From positions 4,735,501-4,799,500 of the forward strand of contig NC_014923.1 in assembly GCF_000185905.1 (NCBI RefSeq): 64,000 bases of DNA, given 5' to 3'. The translations under genes and the position numbers were made by a program. This document shows, one piece after another, positions 27,038 to 34,213 of the stretch. A model generated the notes under the pieces. It was not told where the DNA came from, searched no databases, and saw only the letters and a program-made list of their open reading frames with translations. Within the stretch, counting starts at the first letter, position 1, and every line of letters starts with the position of its first letter. This DNA is from Mesorhizobium ciceri biovar biserrulae WSM1271. GTDB taxonomy: Bacteria > Pseudomonadota > Alphaproteobacteria > Rhizobiales > Rhizobiaceae.

Positions 27038-27444
27038 GAAGCTTGCGTTACATTGCCTTCATCCACAAAGACCCGGACAGCATCTACGGTGTGAGCTTCC
27101 CCGACATGCCTGGCTGCATCTCGGCCGGAGTTACGATCGACGAAGCCGTACGCAACGGCGTAGAGGCGCTGTCGGGCCATGTCCGGATGCTGGAAGGGGA
27201 TGGCGATCCAGTTCCGCCGCCGCGCGACTTCGATGCCATCATGAGCGATCCCGAACTGGCGGAGGATCGCGACGGCGCCATGACGACTGTCATTCCGTTG
27301 ATCCGTGATCGCGGATCAACGACGCGGATCAACGTATCTTCCGATCTGGGCCTGCTCGAAGCTATCGATGCGACGGCGCGTGAACGTGGACAGACACGCT
27401 CGGCCTTCCTTACTTCAGCTGCTCGCAAAGACATTGTGGATTAG
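27034..27444 (+). CDS. hicB: HicB family antitoxin
   Basis: A 136-residue protein with a HicB N-terminal domain (YIAFIHKDPDSIYGVSFPDMPGC, split here only by description: residues about 5-27) followed by ISAGVTIDEAVRNGVEAL, and a C-terminal ribbon-helix-helix, TRINVSSDLGLLEAIDATA. HicB neutralises HicA and represses the operon. The frame is open from 26887, but GTG 27034, overlapping the remnant hicA stop, fits best. Because its toxin is broken, it is now an orphan antitoxin, perhaps kept as a DNA-binding regulator. Confidence 0.82.
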   Translation: MRSLRYIAFIHKDPDSIYGVSFPDMPGCISAGVTIDEAVRNGVEALSGHVRMLEGDGDPVPPPRDFDAIMSDPELAEDRDGAMTTVIPLIRDRGSTTRINVSSDLGLLEAIDATARERGQTRSAFLTSAARKDIVD

Positions 27445-27531
27445 CTGCGCAAAAAGCCCACTGCCTTCGGCTGCATGGCTGGAATACGCTGGGTCTTTGC
27501 CGCGTTGACCACATCAGGCGCGGTCGCAACG

Positions 27532-28167
27532 TTAGGTCCCCGGTGAGGATATCCCGACCGCGGAAATCGCCGCGTCGCGATTGCGGCCTGCTCCATCAAG
27601 CACCGCGGCTTCGATCAACGCCGCCACCTCATCGGCCACGGCCTGTACCGGGGCGCGGTCGCTTGTGGCGCGGGCGATCACCATCAGCCCTTCCAGTGAC
27701 GATTCGACCAGCAGTGCCAATGCATGCGCGCGGCGCGCGGGCACCCCTGCCCTGACGAAGGCGTCCCGCAGCAGGCCTATCCACTGTTCGAAGGCCGAGC
27801 GGCACAACTCCGCCAGTTCCGGCACGTCGGTGGGCGAGTCCAGCACGACAGGCGCGATCGGACAGCCGAGTGAAAACTGGTTGTCTTCCAGCATGCGCCC
27901 CACCGACTGGTAGATATGATGGACGGCTACCGCCGGATCCTTTTCGGCGGCCAGCGCTTCGCCCAGCCTCTCCGTCACGTCGGCAACGCTGGCGCGCGTC
28001 ACCTCGATGACCAATTGGTCCTTGCCGCCGGGAAAATGAAAATACAGCGAGCCCCGCGGTGCGCCGCTGGCGCTCAATATGTCGTTGAGCGAGGTGCCGT
28101 GATAGCCGCGCTGCCTGAGCAGCAGCCCAGTCGTCTCGAGTATGCGGGTGCGGGTGTCGTTGGCCAT
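27532..28167 (-). CDS. TetR family regulator, LmrA/YxaF type
   Basis: A 211-residue repressor with the helix-turn-helix region RILETTGLLLRQRGYHGTSL, SGAPRGSLYFHFPGGKDQL, and the LmrA/YxaF-type C-terminal core FSLGCPIAPVVLD. The GSLYFHFP(G)GK block is diagnostic of this subgroup. It diverges from an alcohol dehydrogenase-OsmC-SnoaL operon; the 97-base gap carries two sites like the LmrA/YxaF box. It probably controls both itself and that operon in response to an electrophile or drug. Confidence 0.93.
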   Translation of the reverse strand: MANDTRTRILETTGLLLRQRGYHGTSLNDILSASGAPRGSLYFHFPGGKDQLVIEVTRASVADVTERLGEALAAEKDPAVAVHHIYQSVGRMLEDNQFSLGCPIAPVVLDSPTDVPELAELCRSAFEQWIGLLRDAFVRAGVPARRAHALALLVESSLEGLMVIARATSDRAPVQAVADEVAALIEAAVLDGAGRNRDAAISAVGISSPGT

Positions 28168-28209
28168 GTCAACCTCTGTCAGGAGAGATCATTATAGGCC
28201 TTGCGCAAA

Positions 28210-28252
28210 ATATGACAATCGGTCTACATAATATGTAGATCAGTCTATATAT
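28210..28252. promoter_or_regulatory. Tandem LmrA/YxaF-like TetR operators
   Basis: TCTACAT-AAT-ATGTAGA (28223-28239) is a perfect 7-base-arm palindrome. It is flanked on both sides by GGTCTACATA and AGTCTATATA, giving two overlapping copies of the ATAGACC..TCTAT type box known for LmrA/YxaF repressors. It lies between the TetR start (28167) and the dehydrogenase start (28265), very close to the latter, where a bound repressor would block RNA polymerase. Confidence 0.7.
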
Positions 28253-28264
28253 TTGAGGTTCGAA

Positions 28265-29275
28265 ATGCGCAGCTATCGCCTTGAAGGGACCGGCGGAATC
28301 GAAAGCCTGGTGCTGCGGGACGAGGCGCGACCGGAGCCGGGAGCGCACGAGATCGTGGTGCGCATTCGCGCCACCTCGCTCAACCGGCGCGACACGATGA
28401 TCCTCAACGGCGCCTATCCGCTGACGCCGCGCCAGGGCGTCGTGCCGCTGAGCGACGGGGCTGGTGAGATTGTAGCCGTCGGCGCTGCCGTCACCCGCTT
28501 TGCCGTCGGCGACCGTGTCACCGGCAGCTATTTCGCGCGCTGGATCGACGGCCGCATCCATGCCGGGCTCGTCGACCAGCTCGGCTGCACGCTGGACGGC
28601 ATGCTGGCGGAATATGCGGTTCTCGACGAACAATGGACGGTGCGGCTGCCCGATCATCTCGACTGGCAAGAGGCCGCAACGCTGACCTGCGCCGGCCTGA
28701 CCGCCTGGAATGCGGTGACGGGCGCCGGAATTCCGAAGCCCGGCCAATGGGTTCTGGTCATCGGCTCGGGCGGCGTCTCCCTCTTTGCATTGCAGTTCGG
28801 CAAGCTGCTCGGCTGCCATGTCGCCGCCGTCACCTCGCGCGGCGAGAAAGCCGACAGGCTGCGGGCGCTGGGCGCCGACCTGGTGATTTCGACATCGGAT
28901 ATGCCGCAATGGGGCGCGGCCGTCCGCGACCAGACCGGCGGCATCGATCTCGTCGTCGAGACCGGTGGCCCGGCGACCTTCACGCAGTCGCTGATCGCCA
29001 GCACGCTTTACGGGCACATCGTGCTCTTGACGCTGCAGGATGCGAAAGGCGGATCGATCCAGCTGCCGGCGGCACTCTACCAGCGCAGCCTCGCCACCAT
29101 CAGCCGCCTGTTCGTCGGCAGCCGGACCAATCTCGAAGCCATGCTGCGCGCCGTCTCGCAGCACCGCCTGCGGCCCGTCATCGACAAGGTCTTCGCCTTT
29201 ACCGAGGCCGGCGATGCCTATCGCTATTTCCAGCAGGGCGACGTCTTCGGCAAGGTGATCATCGACGGCGCCTGA
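28265..29275 (+). CDS. NAD(P)-dependent alcohol dehydrogenase of the MDR superfamily
   Basis: A 336-residue medium-chain reductase. GroES-like N-terminal domain with LNRRDTMILNGAYP and VPLSDGAGEIVAVG, and a Rossmann domain with VIGSGGVSLFALQF (about 167-180). The structural and catalytic zinc cysteines of classical alcohol dehydrogenases are not evident, so it belongs to the zinc-poor quinone-oxidoreductase-like branch. ATG 28265 follows TTGAGG; a TTG at 28253 is less likely. First gene of a three-gene operon under the TetR regulator; OsmC follows 34 bases later. Confidence 0.9.
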   Translation: MRSYRLEGTGGIESLVLRDEARPEPGAHEIVVRIRATSLNRRDTMILNGAYPLTPRQGVVPLSDGAGEIVAVGAAVTRFAVGDRVTGSYFARWIDGRIHAGLVDQLGCTLDGMLAEYAVLDEQWTVRLPDHLDWQEAATLTCAGLTAWNAVTGAGIPKPGQWVLVIGSGGVSLFALQFGKLLGCHVAAVTSRGEKADRLRALGADLVISTSDMPQWGAAVRDQTGGIDLVVETGGPATFTQSLIASTLYGHIVLLTLQDAKGGSIQLPAALYQRSLATISRLFVGSRTNLEAMLRAVSQHRLRPVIDKVFAFTEAGDAYRYFQQGDVFGKVIIDGA

Positions 29276-29309
29276 CCCATCGAGTCCTCAAACCCAAGGG
29301 AGAACGACC

Positions 29310-29756
29310 ATGACAATTCGTGAAGCCTCGGCCAAATGGCAAGGGACGTTGAAGGAAGGTTCGGGCCGGTTGCGGCTCGGCAGCGGCGTCTTCGAAGGCG
29401 CCTATTCCTTCCCGTCGCGTTTCGAGAACGGGCCGGGCACCAACCCGGAAGAACTGATCGCCGCGGCGCATGCAGGCTGCTTCTCGATGGCGCTGAGCGC
29501 CATACTGGGCAACGCCAATTATGTCCCGACAAGCATCAGCACCGTCGCCAAGGTGCATCTTGGCGCAACCGCTGCCGGTCCGACGATCACCCGCATCGAA
29601 CTCGAAACCGAGGCAGAGGTCGCGGGACTTGCCGAAGATGAATTCGAGCGCCTTACACAGTCCGCCAAGGCGGGCTGCCTCGTCTCGCGGGCCCTTGGCG
29701 GCGTGTCTCAGATCACCCTCAAGGCAACGCTCGTCGAAGCCACCAAAGGTCAATGA
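29310..29756 (+). CDS. OsmC family peroxiredoxin-like protein
   Basis: A 148-residue cytoplasmic thiol peroxidase. The two redox cysteines are visible in AAHAGCFSMAL (about residue 55) and SAKAGCLVSRAL (about residue 121), as in OsmC/Ohr proteins that reduce organic hydroperoxides. The N-terminus KWQGTLKEGSG fits the OsmC branch. It sits between an MDR dehydrogenase and a SnoaL protein under one TetR operator, which suggests a detoxification operon for reactive electrophiles or peroxides. Confidence 0.94.
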   Translation: MTIREASAKWQGTLKEGSGRLRLGSGVFEGAYSFPSRFENGPGTNPEELIAAAHAGCFSMALSAILGNANYVPTSISTVAKVHLGATAAGPTITRIELETEAEVAGLAEDEFERLTQSAKAGCLVSRALGGVSQITLKATLVEATKGQ

Positions 29757-29772
29757 AGCCAGGAGAAAGAAG

Positions 29773-30159
29773 ATGACACAGGAGATTGTCATGGACGCAA
29801 ACGCGTACGATCTGTCCCAGAAGACCGCCGAGATCATGCGGCGCTACAACGACGTATTCCAACGCCATGATCCTTCGGCACTCGCCGAGCTGGTGGCCGA
29901 GGATTGCGTGATCGAGAACACCGTGCCGGCGCCGGACGGCGCTCGCCATGCCGGCAAGGAAGCGTGCGTCGGGCTTTGGACGGCGATCGCGACCCAGGCC
30001 GGCACGCGCTTCGATATCGAGGAAACCTTCGTTGCCGGTGACCGGGCAACGATCCGCTGGCGCTATTTCATGACCGACGGCAATTCGCTGCGCGGCGTCA
30101 ACCTCATGCGTGTGGCCGATGGGCGGATCGTCGAAGCGATGGGCTATGTGAAGGGGTAG
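29773..30159 (+). CDS. SnoaL-like/NTF2-fold protein
   Basis: A 128-residue protein with the cone-shaped alpha+beta pattern of the NTF2/SnoaL family: YNDVFQRHDPSALAELVAED, GKEACVGLWTAI and RWRYFMTDGNSLRGVNLMRV. Such proteins bind or isomerise small hydrophobic molecules, but no defined catalytic pair is obvious. ATG 29773 follows AGGAGAAAGAAG. Last gene of the dehydrogenase-OsmC operon, 16 bases after osmC. Confidence 0.87.
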   Translation: MTQEIVMDANAYDLSQKTAEIMRRYNDVFQRHDPSALAELVAEDCVIENTVPAPDGARHAGKEACVGLWTAIATQAGTRFDIEETFVAGDRATIRWRYFMTDGNSLRGVNLMRVADGRIVEAMGYVKG

Positions 30160-30220
30160 CGCGCCCCGAGCAATGCCCCGAAAGCGCATAACCGCTTTTC
30201 GCCCGGAATAGCGCAACAAA

Positions 30221-30250
30221 GGAGAGCGGATCAGCGAGACTGAACCGCTC
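30221..30250 (-). terminator. Probable terminator of the LysE gene at 30255
   Basis: GAGCGGATCAG (30224-30234) pairs with CTGAACCGCTC (30240-30250) with one mismatch, loop of five bases; read leftward it is followed by a T-rich CCTTTGTTG. It lies 4 bases past the LysE stop. A shorter CGAAAGCG/CGCTTTTCG hairpin just to the left (30179-30201) is a common rhizobial intergenic palindrome. Confidence 0.6.
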
Positions 30251-30254
30251 CCCG

Positions 30255-30866
30255 CTACCGATCGGCCAGCGCCAGCTTTGCGCCGAGCATGACGAAGGCG
30301 CCGGCGAAGGTCCGGCGCATCCAGGTCAACACCATTGGCCGCGAGACGACATGGCTGCGGATCGAGGCTGCGAAGATGCCGTAGCCGACGAAAACCACGA
30401 ACGTCAAAAGCATGAAGACGGAACTCAGTTCCAGCATTTTCGACAGCGCATTGGGCTCGGTGGTGCTGACGAACTGCGGCAGGAAGGCGAAGAAGAAGAT
30501 CGACAGTTTCGGATTGAGCACGTTGACGAGGATACCGGTGGCAATCACCTTGCCGGCCGAGCGCGGCGTCACATCCTGCTCGACGCTGAGGCCGCCCTTT
30601 TCCTTCAGCGTGTTCCAGGCCATGTAGAGCAGGTAGGCGACGCCGAGATATTTCAGCGTCTCGAAGGCGAGCGCACTGGTGTGCAGCAGCGCCGCCAGGC
30701 CAGTGATGGCGGCGGCCATGTGCGGGATGATGCCGAGCGTGCAGCCGAAGGCGGCGATGACGCTGGCCCGCGCACCGCGCGAGAGGCCGGCGCTCAGCGT
30801 GTAGAGAACGCCGGTGCCGGGCGAAGCCACGACAATCAGGGACGTCAACAGAAATTCGATGCTCAC
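30255..30866 (-). CDS. LysE family translocator
   Basis: A 203-residue LysE/RhtB-type exporter. The family signature SPGTGVLYTLSAGLSRG lies near residue 15 (the usual PGPN is PGTG), LVNVLNPKLSIFFFAFLPQF in the middle, and about six hydrophobic segments. The start is GTG 30866, with GGAGGAACC just upstream. It stands alone and converges on the SnoaL gene. Substrate unknown. Confidence 0.92.
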   Translation of the reverse strand: MSIEFLLTSLIVVASPGTGVLYTLSAGLSRGARASVIAAFGCTLGIIPHMAAAITGLAALLHTSALAFETLKYLGVAYLLYMAWNTLKEKGGLSVEQDVTPRSAGKVIATGILVNVLNPKLSIFFFAFLPQFVSTTEPNALSKMLELSSVFMLLTFVVFVGYGIFAASIRSHVVSRPMVLTWMRRTFAGAFVMLGAKLALADR

Positions 30867-30947
30867 GATGGTTCCTCCGCCACCCTACCAAGCCAGGAAG
30901 GTACCGGGCTGCGGGTCGGCGCACAAGCGGAGGCGACGGGAGATTGG

Positions 30948-31319
30948 CTACACCGGTAATCCGAGCGCCTGGCGTGCCATCAGACACTCCTCGTCGCCGG
31001 GCATGCAGGCGCGACAGACGTCCGGCCGCACGTCGTAGATGCCGCAAGCGGTCGACTTGCCGATCTCGCCGGACAGCGCCGAGCAGCGCACGCCCTCGCA
31101 ACGCATGCCTGACAGGTCGGATGCGACATATTTTTCCGGGATACGGTCGAGCTGTGCGTCATCCTCGGTGGAAAAGCGCGGCCACTCGGCCGAATAGGAA
31201 CAGCAGGCACCGCAGCTTTGGCAATCGAAGGTGCCCTGTTGCGACGACAAAACGCTTGCGGCGGCCACCAGGGCGGACAGCCCTGGCGCGGCGGGGTTGT
31301 GATCGGCGTCTTGCGGCAA
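30948..31319 (-). CDS. YkgJ family cysteine-cluster protein
   Basis: A protein of about 123 residues with the zinc- or iron-binding cysteine pattern of the YkgJ (CxxCxxCC) family: CQSCGACC, then RCEGVRC, ACGIYDVRPDVCRAC and ECL. Members are small cytoplasmic proteins of unknown function. The frame continues upstream without ATG; TTG 31319, just after the stop of the preceding 55-residue gene, is the likely start but has a poor ribosome site. It closes a four-gene operon of small uncharacterised proteins. Confidence 0.85.
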   Translation of the reverse strand: MPQDADHNPAAPGLSALVAAASVLSSQQGTFDCQSCGACCSYSAEWPRFSTEDDAQLDRIPEKYVASDLSGMRCEGVRCSALSGEIGKSTACGIYDVRPDVCRACMPGDEECLMARQALGLPV

Positions 31320-31323
31320 GGCG

Positions 31324-31491
31324 CTATTTCTTCTTGGCCGTCTTGCCCTTCGGCGAATCCGCCGGCGACTTGAACAGGTCGGTCGCGGCCTCGGTGGCGT
31401 CGCCGGCTTTCGGCGCGGCAACCGGCTTCGCCGGTTTTGCCGCAGCACCCGAGGCTGCCGGCTGATCCTTGGAGGAGAATTTTATGGCCAT
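31324..31491 (-). CDS. Small Ala/Lys/Pro-rich hypothetical protein
   Basis: A 55-codon gene too short for most gene finders. It begins MAIKFSSKDQPAASGAAAK and ends GKTAKKK, with a low-complexity, basic, probably disordered composition. The ATG lies one base after the stop of the preceding gene (TGACATG) and the YkgJ start follows its stop by 4 bases, so it is embedded in a tight operon, which is the main reason to believe it. Function unknown; the basic tail could bind nucleic acid. Confidence 0.72.
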   Translation of the reverse strand: MAIKFSSKDQPAASGAAAKPAKPVAAPKAGDATEAATDLFKSPADSPKGKTAKKK

Positions 31492-31492
31492 G

Positions 31493-31900
31493 TCAGTCCT
31501 CGTCGGCGAAGCGCGATGATGGGGCGCGCGGATTGCGCAGGCGGCCGATCAGCGCCGAAACGGCCGTGATGTTCATTTCCTCGGGCGACCAGTTTTTCAC
31601 CGCCTCGATGTGATGGGCTGCCAGCTCGCGATGCGTGCTGCCGCTGTAGGCGGCGTCCTGATACGTCACCCGCTCATGGGTCTTGGCGTCTTCGCGGACA
31701 TACTCGATCAGGTAGTTCGGGCATTCGGCGCGGCCGCGCACGCCGACGCGAACCTGGGCATCACCGTGGGCACGCTTGCAGCGCTCGAGCTTTTCCAGCA
31801 CACGCCGGACGAATTCGACCGGCTTGTCGAGGCCTTCGACCATATCGGCAATGGTTGCGTCGGCGGCGATCGGTGTTGGCGGTACGCGTTTGGTGGCCAT
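31493..31900 (-). CDS. Conserved hypothetical protein, 135 residues
   Basis: I do not recognise this family. The protein is soluble, begins with a Pro/Ala-rich stretch, has a helical segment VEFVRRVLEKLERCKRAHG, then strands with YLIEYVREDAKTHERVTYQD and a charged C-terminus. Its ATG overlaps the stop of the upstream 75-residue gene (TGATG). Second gene of the operon ending in YkgJ. Confidence 0.75.
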   Translation of the reverse strand: MATKRVPPTPIAADATIADMVEGLDKPVEFVRRVLEKLERCKRAHGDAQVRVGVRGRAECPNYLIEYVREDAKTHERVTYQDAAYSGSTHRELAAHHIEAVKNWSPEEMNITAVSALIGRLRNPRAPSSRFADED

Positions 31901-32127
31901 CAGCGTCGTCCGGCCCGCTTCGGCAAAGCGGCTAGCGCGGCGGCGGCGGCCATCTCGTCGGCCTCCTTCTCCAGGCGCAATTCGCGCAGACGCGCGGTCT
32001 TGGCTTCGCGTGCCTCACTGACGGCGTCGCGCTCGGAATTGATGCGGTTGAGCGACATCGACTGGGTTTGCGTCTTGCTGAACAGGGACACGGCCTGATC
32101 GACGGTTGTCTTTGAACTGGTGGTCAA
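31900..32127 (-). CDS. Small coiled-coil hypothetical protein, 75 residues
   Basis: A short, highly charged helical protein; residues about 25-70 (RINSERDAVSEAREAKTARL and onward) have heptad-like spacing of Leu/Ala and could form a coiled coil. The start is TTG 32127: AGGAG lies six bases upstream and no ATG fits. First gene of the four-gene operon. No known family recognised. Confidence 0.72.
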   Translation of the reverse strand: MTTSSKTTVDQAVSLFSKTQTQSMSLNRINSERDAVSEAREAKTARLRELRLEKEADEMAAAAALAALPKRAGRR

Positions 32128-32486
32128 ATCTTTCTCCTGTCAGGAGCCTGTGCCGATGGAGCGAGACCGGGTCTTCGGTCAGGATCACGCACAAAGCAAT
32201 ACGCGCGGCGAATTCAAATTGCTGGAGCGTCCCTTAGCACGTCCAGGCCGGCGCGCAGCGCACTTTCGGCGGCAAGGCGCGGAAAATGAAAAAGGCCAGG
32301 CACCGCCTGACCTTCCATGAGAGCGTCGCGCAACCAGATGACATCCAAAAGGATGCACCGCACGGGAACGCCCTGCTTATGCACATGATATGCCGTGGAA
32401 ACTCAGGTCTCCGCGGCCATGCGCCCGAATTCGCCACTCACCGGTGCCAGTACATCCGTGGTCACCGGGAGAGCAGAATTCGTTTT
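32128..32486. other. Intergenic region between the small-protein operon and cspA
   Basis: About 360 bases with no convincing gene. It contains the probable cspA terminator at 32284-32313 and, next to the TTG start at 32127, a CTCCTG/CAGGAG symmetry that includes the ribosome site of the 75-residue gene. Short open frames on both strands here lack ribosome sites and family features. Confidence 0.55.
32284..32313 (-). terminator. Candidate intrinsic terminator, probably of cspA
   Basis: GGCCAGGC (32294-32301) and GCCTGACC (32305-32312) form an 8-bp stem with one mismatch and a 3-base loop; read leftward it is followed by TTTTTCATTTT. It is about 175 bases past the cspA stop, implying a long 3' untranslated region, and would stop transcription before the next operon. 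Confidence 0.6.
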
Positions 32487-32696
32487 TCAGGCCGCCTTCA
32501 ACTGGTCGGCGGACATCTTGCCCGACTTGTTGTCGCGGACCATCTCGTAGCCGAGCTTCTGGCCCTCGACGATGTCACGCATGCCGGCGCGCTCTACGGC
32601 CGAGATGTGGACAAAAACGTCGGCCGAGCCGTCGTCAGGCTGAATAAAACCAAAACCTTTGGTGGCGTTGAACCATTTAACTGTGCCGGTGCTCAT
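32487..32696 (-). CDS. cspA: CspA family cold-shock protein
   Basis: A 69-residue single cold-shock domain of normal length: GTVKWFNATKGFGFIQPDDG (RNP1 motif KGFGFI at residues 13-18) and DVFVHISAVERAG (RNP2 motif VFVHIS). It binds single-stranded RNA/DNA and acts as an RNA chaperone. The start ATG 32696 is fixed by the family N-terminus; the frame upstream is leader. It is monocistronic with a long upstream untranslated gap. Confidence 0.97.
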   Translation of the reverse strand: MSTGTVKWFNATKGFGFIQPDDGSADVFVHISAVERAGMRDIVEGQKLGYEMVRDNKSGKMSADQLKAA

Positions 32697-33123
32697 GACG
32701 AACCCTTTCCATGGCAAATATTCGTTCGACGCCATGCGGATGCACAACGTCGTTTGTCCCGATTTTTGATGTGGGAAGTTCGTCAAAGGCGCGCTCGAAA
32801 GCGCGGATAACAAAAGTCAGTCAAACAAATATCGACGATTTGCTTGTAGGCTTCTTTTGGCGCGCTGTCAAATTTGCATAAAGCCACAGATGCGGATTTC
32901 TCCCAAAACGCCAGGCCAAACCAGCTGGCATGACGGCAAACCGGGCGCCAAACAGCGCGCTTGCGCCAAGTTGAAAAAATTTTCTGGCATCCAGGAACCA
33001 TCCGCGCAAAGGCGCATTTATGCCTTGTCGTCAGCAGTTCGTGAGAGCAATCGAAAGAACGGTTGATGGCAAAGACGCCCCCCGCACGATAAAAGGTGCG
33101 AGGGGCGTTTTCGTTGGATCCGG
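32697..33123. other. cspA leader and intergenic region
   Basis: About 430 bases without a gene between cspA and the glutathione transferase, both leftward. The right part holds the transferase terminator (33072-33110). The stretch next to cspA probably contains its promoter and the 5' leader; cold-shock genes often have structured leaders, but I could not define one here. Confidence 0.5.
33072..33110 (-). terminator. Terminator of the glutathione transferase gene
   Basis: ACGCCCCCCGCAC (33075-33087) pairs with GTGCGAGGGGCGT (33096-33108) with a single mismatch around an 8-base AT-rich loop. On the minus strand a short T-containing tail follows; on the plus strand TTTTCG follows, so it may work in both directions. 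It lies 16 bases past the transferase stop. Confidence 0.75.
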
Positions 33124-33777
33124 CTATTCGTCCGGGCCGGGTTCCGGCCACCTCTCCTTGGCCGCCTCGGCATACCAGTGCCGCATCGCCGGCGTTGCCA
33201 GCACGGCGTCGAGATAGGCGCGCGTATCCGGCGCCAGCGTGCCGCCATAGGTGTCGAAACGGGTGACGACAGGCGCATACATGGCGTCGGCCGCGGTGAA
33301 ATGGCCAAACAGGAACGGGCCGCCCCTGCCGTATTTTTCCCGGCACTCGCGCCACAGCGCCTCGATACGGGCGCGTTGCGCCTCGCCCTCGGCGTCGAGC
33401 GGCTTGTGGCCCTTCGGCCGGCGCAAATTCATCGGCCAGCCATAGCGGACCTCGCGAAAGCCGGAATGCATCTCGCTCGCGGCCGAACGCGCCAGCGCGC
33501 GGGCGTCGATATCGGCCGGCCAGAGCTTTTTCTCGGGAAACAGGTCGGCGAGATATTCAAGGATAGCAAGGGTTTCCCAGACGATCTTGCCATTGTGATT
33601 CAGCACCGGCACCTGACCGGTCGGCGACACTTTCGCCAGATTGGCAAAGGTTTCAGGTGTGCGCAGCCGCACGAAACCTTCCTCGAACGGGATCTCCAGA
33701 TGCCTCATCGCCAGCCATGGCCGCAACGACCATGAGGAGAAACACTTGTTGCCGATGTAGAGCGTGAATTCAGCCAT
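33124..33777 (-). CDS. Glutathione S-transferase family protein
   Basis: A 217-residue cytoplasmic protein with a thioredoxin-like N-terminal domain (LYIGNKCFSSWSLRPWLAMR; the N-terminal Ser/Cys region binds glutathione), the conserved cis-Pro block GQVPVLNHNG, TLAILEYLADLFPEK, and a helical C-terminal domain. It resembles the maleylacetoacetate isomerase/zeta-like branch. ATG 33777 follows GGGGAGAAAA; the frame extends to 33801 without a better start. Monocistronic; substrate not defined. Confidence 0.93.
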   Translation of the reverse strand: MAEFTLYIGNKCFSSWSLRPWLAMRHLEIPFEEGFVRLRTPETFANLAKVSPTGQVPVLNHNGKIVWETLAILEYLADLFPEKKLWPADIDARALARSAASEMHSGFREVRYGWPMNLRRPKGHKPLDAEGEAQRARIEALWRECREKYGRGGPFLFGHFTAADAMYAPVVTRFDTYGGTLAPDTRAYLDAVLATPAMRHWYAEAAKERWPEPGPDE

Positions 33778-33897
33778 TTTTCTCCCCGCATGCACGGCCA
33801 TCCAAATTCCATGGTCGACGCGTGTTCGCAGCCTAGCCCACCAGCCTTGCCCCAGGGCGGCGGCCGCGCGACCTGATCTGCCGTCCGGGCGACGCCT

Positions 33898-33922
33898 GGA
33901 ACCTAACCGACGCCGGCTCGTT
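33898..33922 (+). promoter_or_regulatory. EcfG-type general stress promoter of csbD
   Basis: GGAAC at 33898-33902, a 16-base spacer and CGTT at 33919-33922 match the alphaproteobacterial EcfG consensus (GGAAC-N16/17-CGTT). It lies 54 bases before the CsbD-like start. CsbD-type genes are classical members of general stress regulons, which supports the call. Confidence 0.8.
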
Positions 33923-33975
33923 AGCTACCGCAAATGAATTCCTCCGAATTCAGAACCCCAGGAGATGCGCAAAAA

Positions 33976-34155
33976 ATGGTGAACAAGGATCAGGTTGCGG
34001 GCGTGGCCAAGCAGGTCAAGGGCTCGGTCAAGGAAGCCGCGGGCAAGGCAACCGGCAACAGGCAGACCCAGGCCGAAGGCACGGGAGACCGGACCGCCGG
34101 TAAGGCGCAGAAGGCCTATGGCGACGTCAAGGACAAGGTCAAGAAGGCGCTCTGA
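33976..34155 (+). CDS. CsbD family stress protein
   Basis: A 59-residue hydrophilic protein, MVNKDQVAGVAKQVKGSVKE at the start and GDVKDKVKKAL at the end, clearly CsbD-like. These small proteins accumulate in general stress or stationary phase; molecular role unknown. ATG 33976 has AGGAG about 11 bases upstream; an ATG at 33934 is in frame but not conserved. Preceded by an EcfG-type promoter, followed by an intrinsic terminator. Confidence 0.93.
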   Translation: MVNKDQVAGVAKQVKGSVKEAAGKATGNRQTQAEGTGDRTAGKAQKAYGDVKDKVKKAL

Positions 34156-34186
34156 TCCGACATCGGCAAACGCGCTTTATCGAGGG

Positions 34187-34213
34187 AAAGGCGGTCGCGA
34201 AGGCCGCCTTTTT
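34187..34213 (+). terminator. Intrinsic terminator of csbD
   Basis: AAAGGCGG (34187-34194) pairs with CCGCCTTT (34204-34211) and runs into a T-tract. It is 32 bases after the CsbD stop and directly abuts the stop of the convergent phosphoesterase gene at 34213. Confidence 0.88.

Noticed and set aside
32234..32437. 67-codon leftward frame between cspA and the small-protein operon
   Set aside because: Contains the terminator hairpin and T-tract, has Cys/Arg/Trp-rich random-looking composition and no ribosome site.
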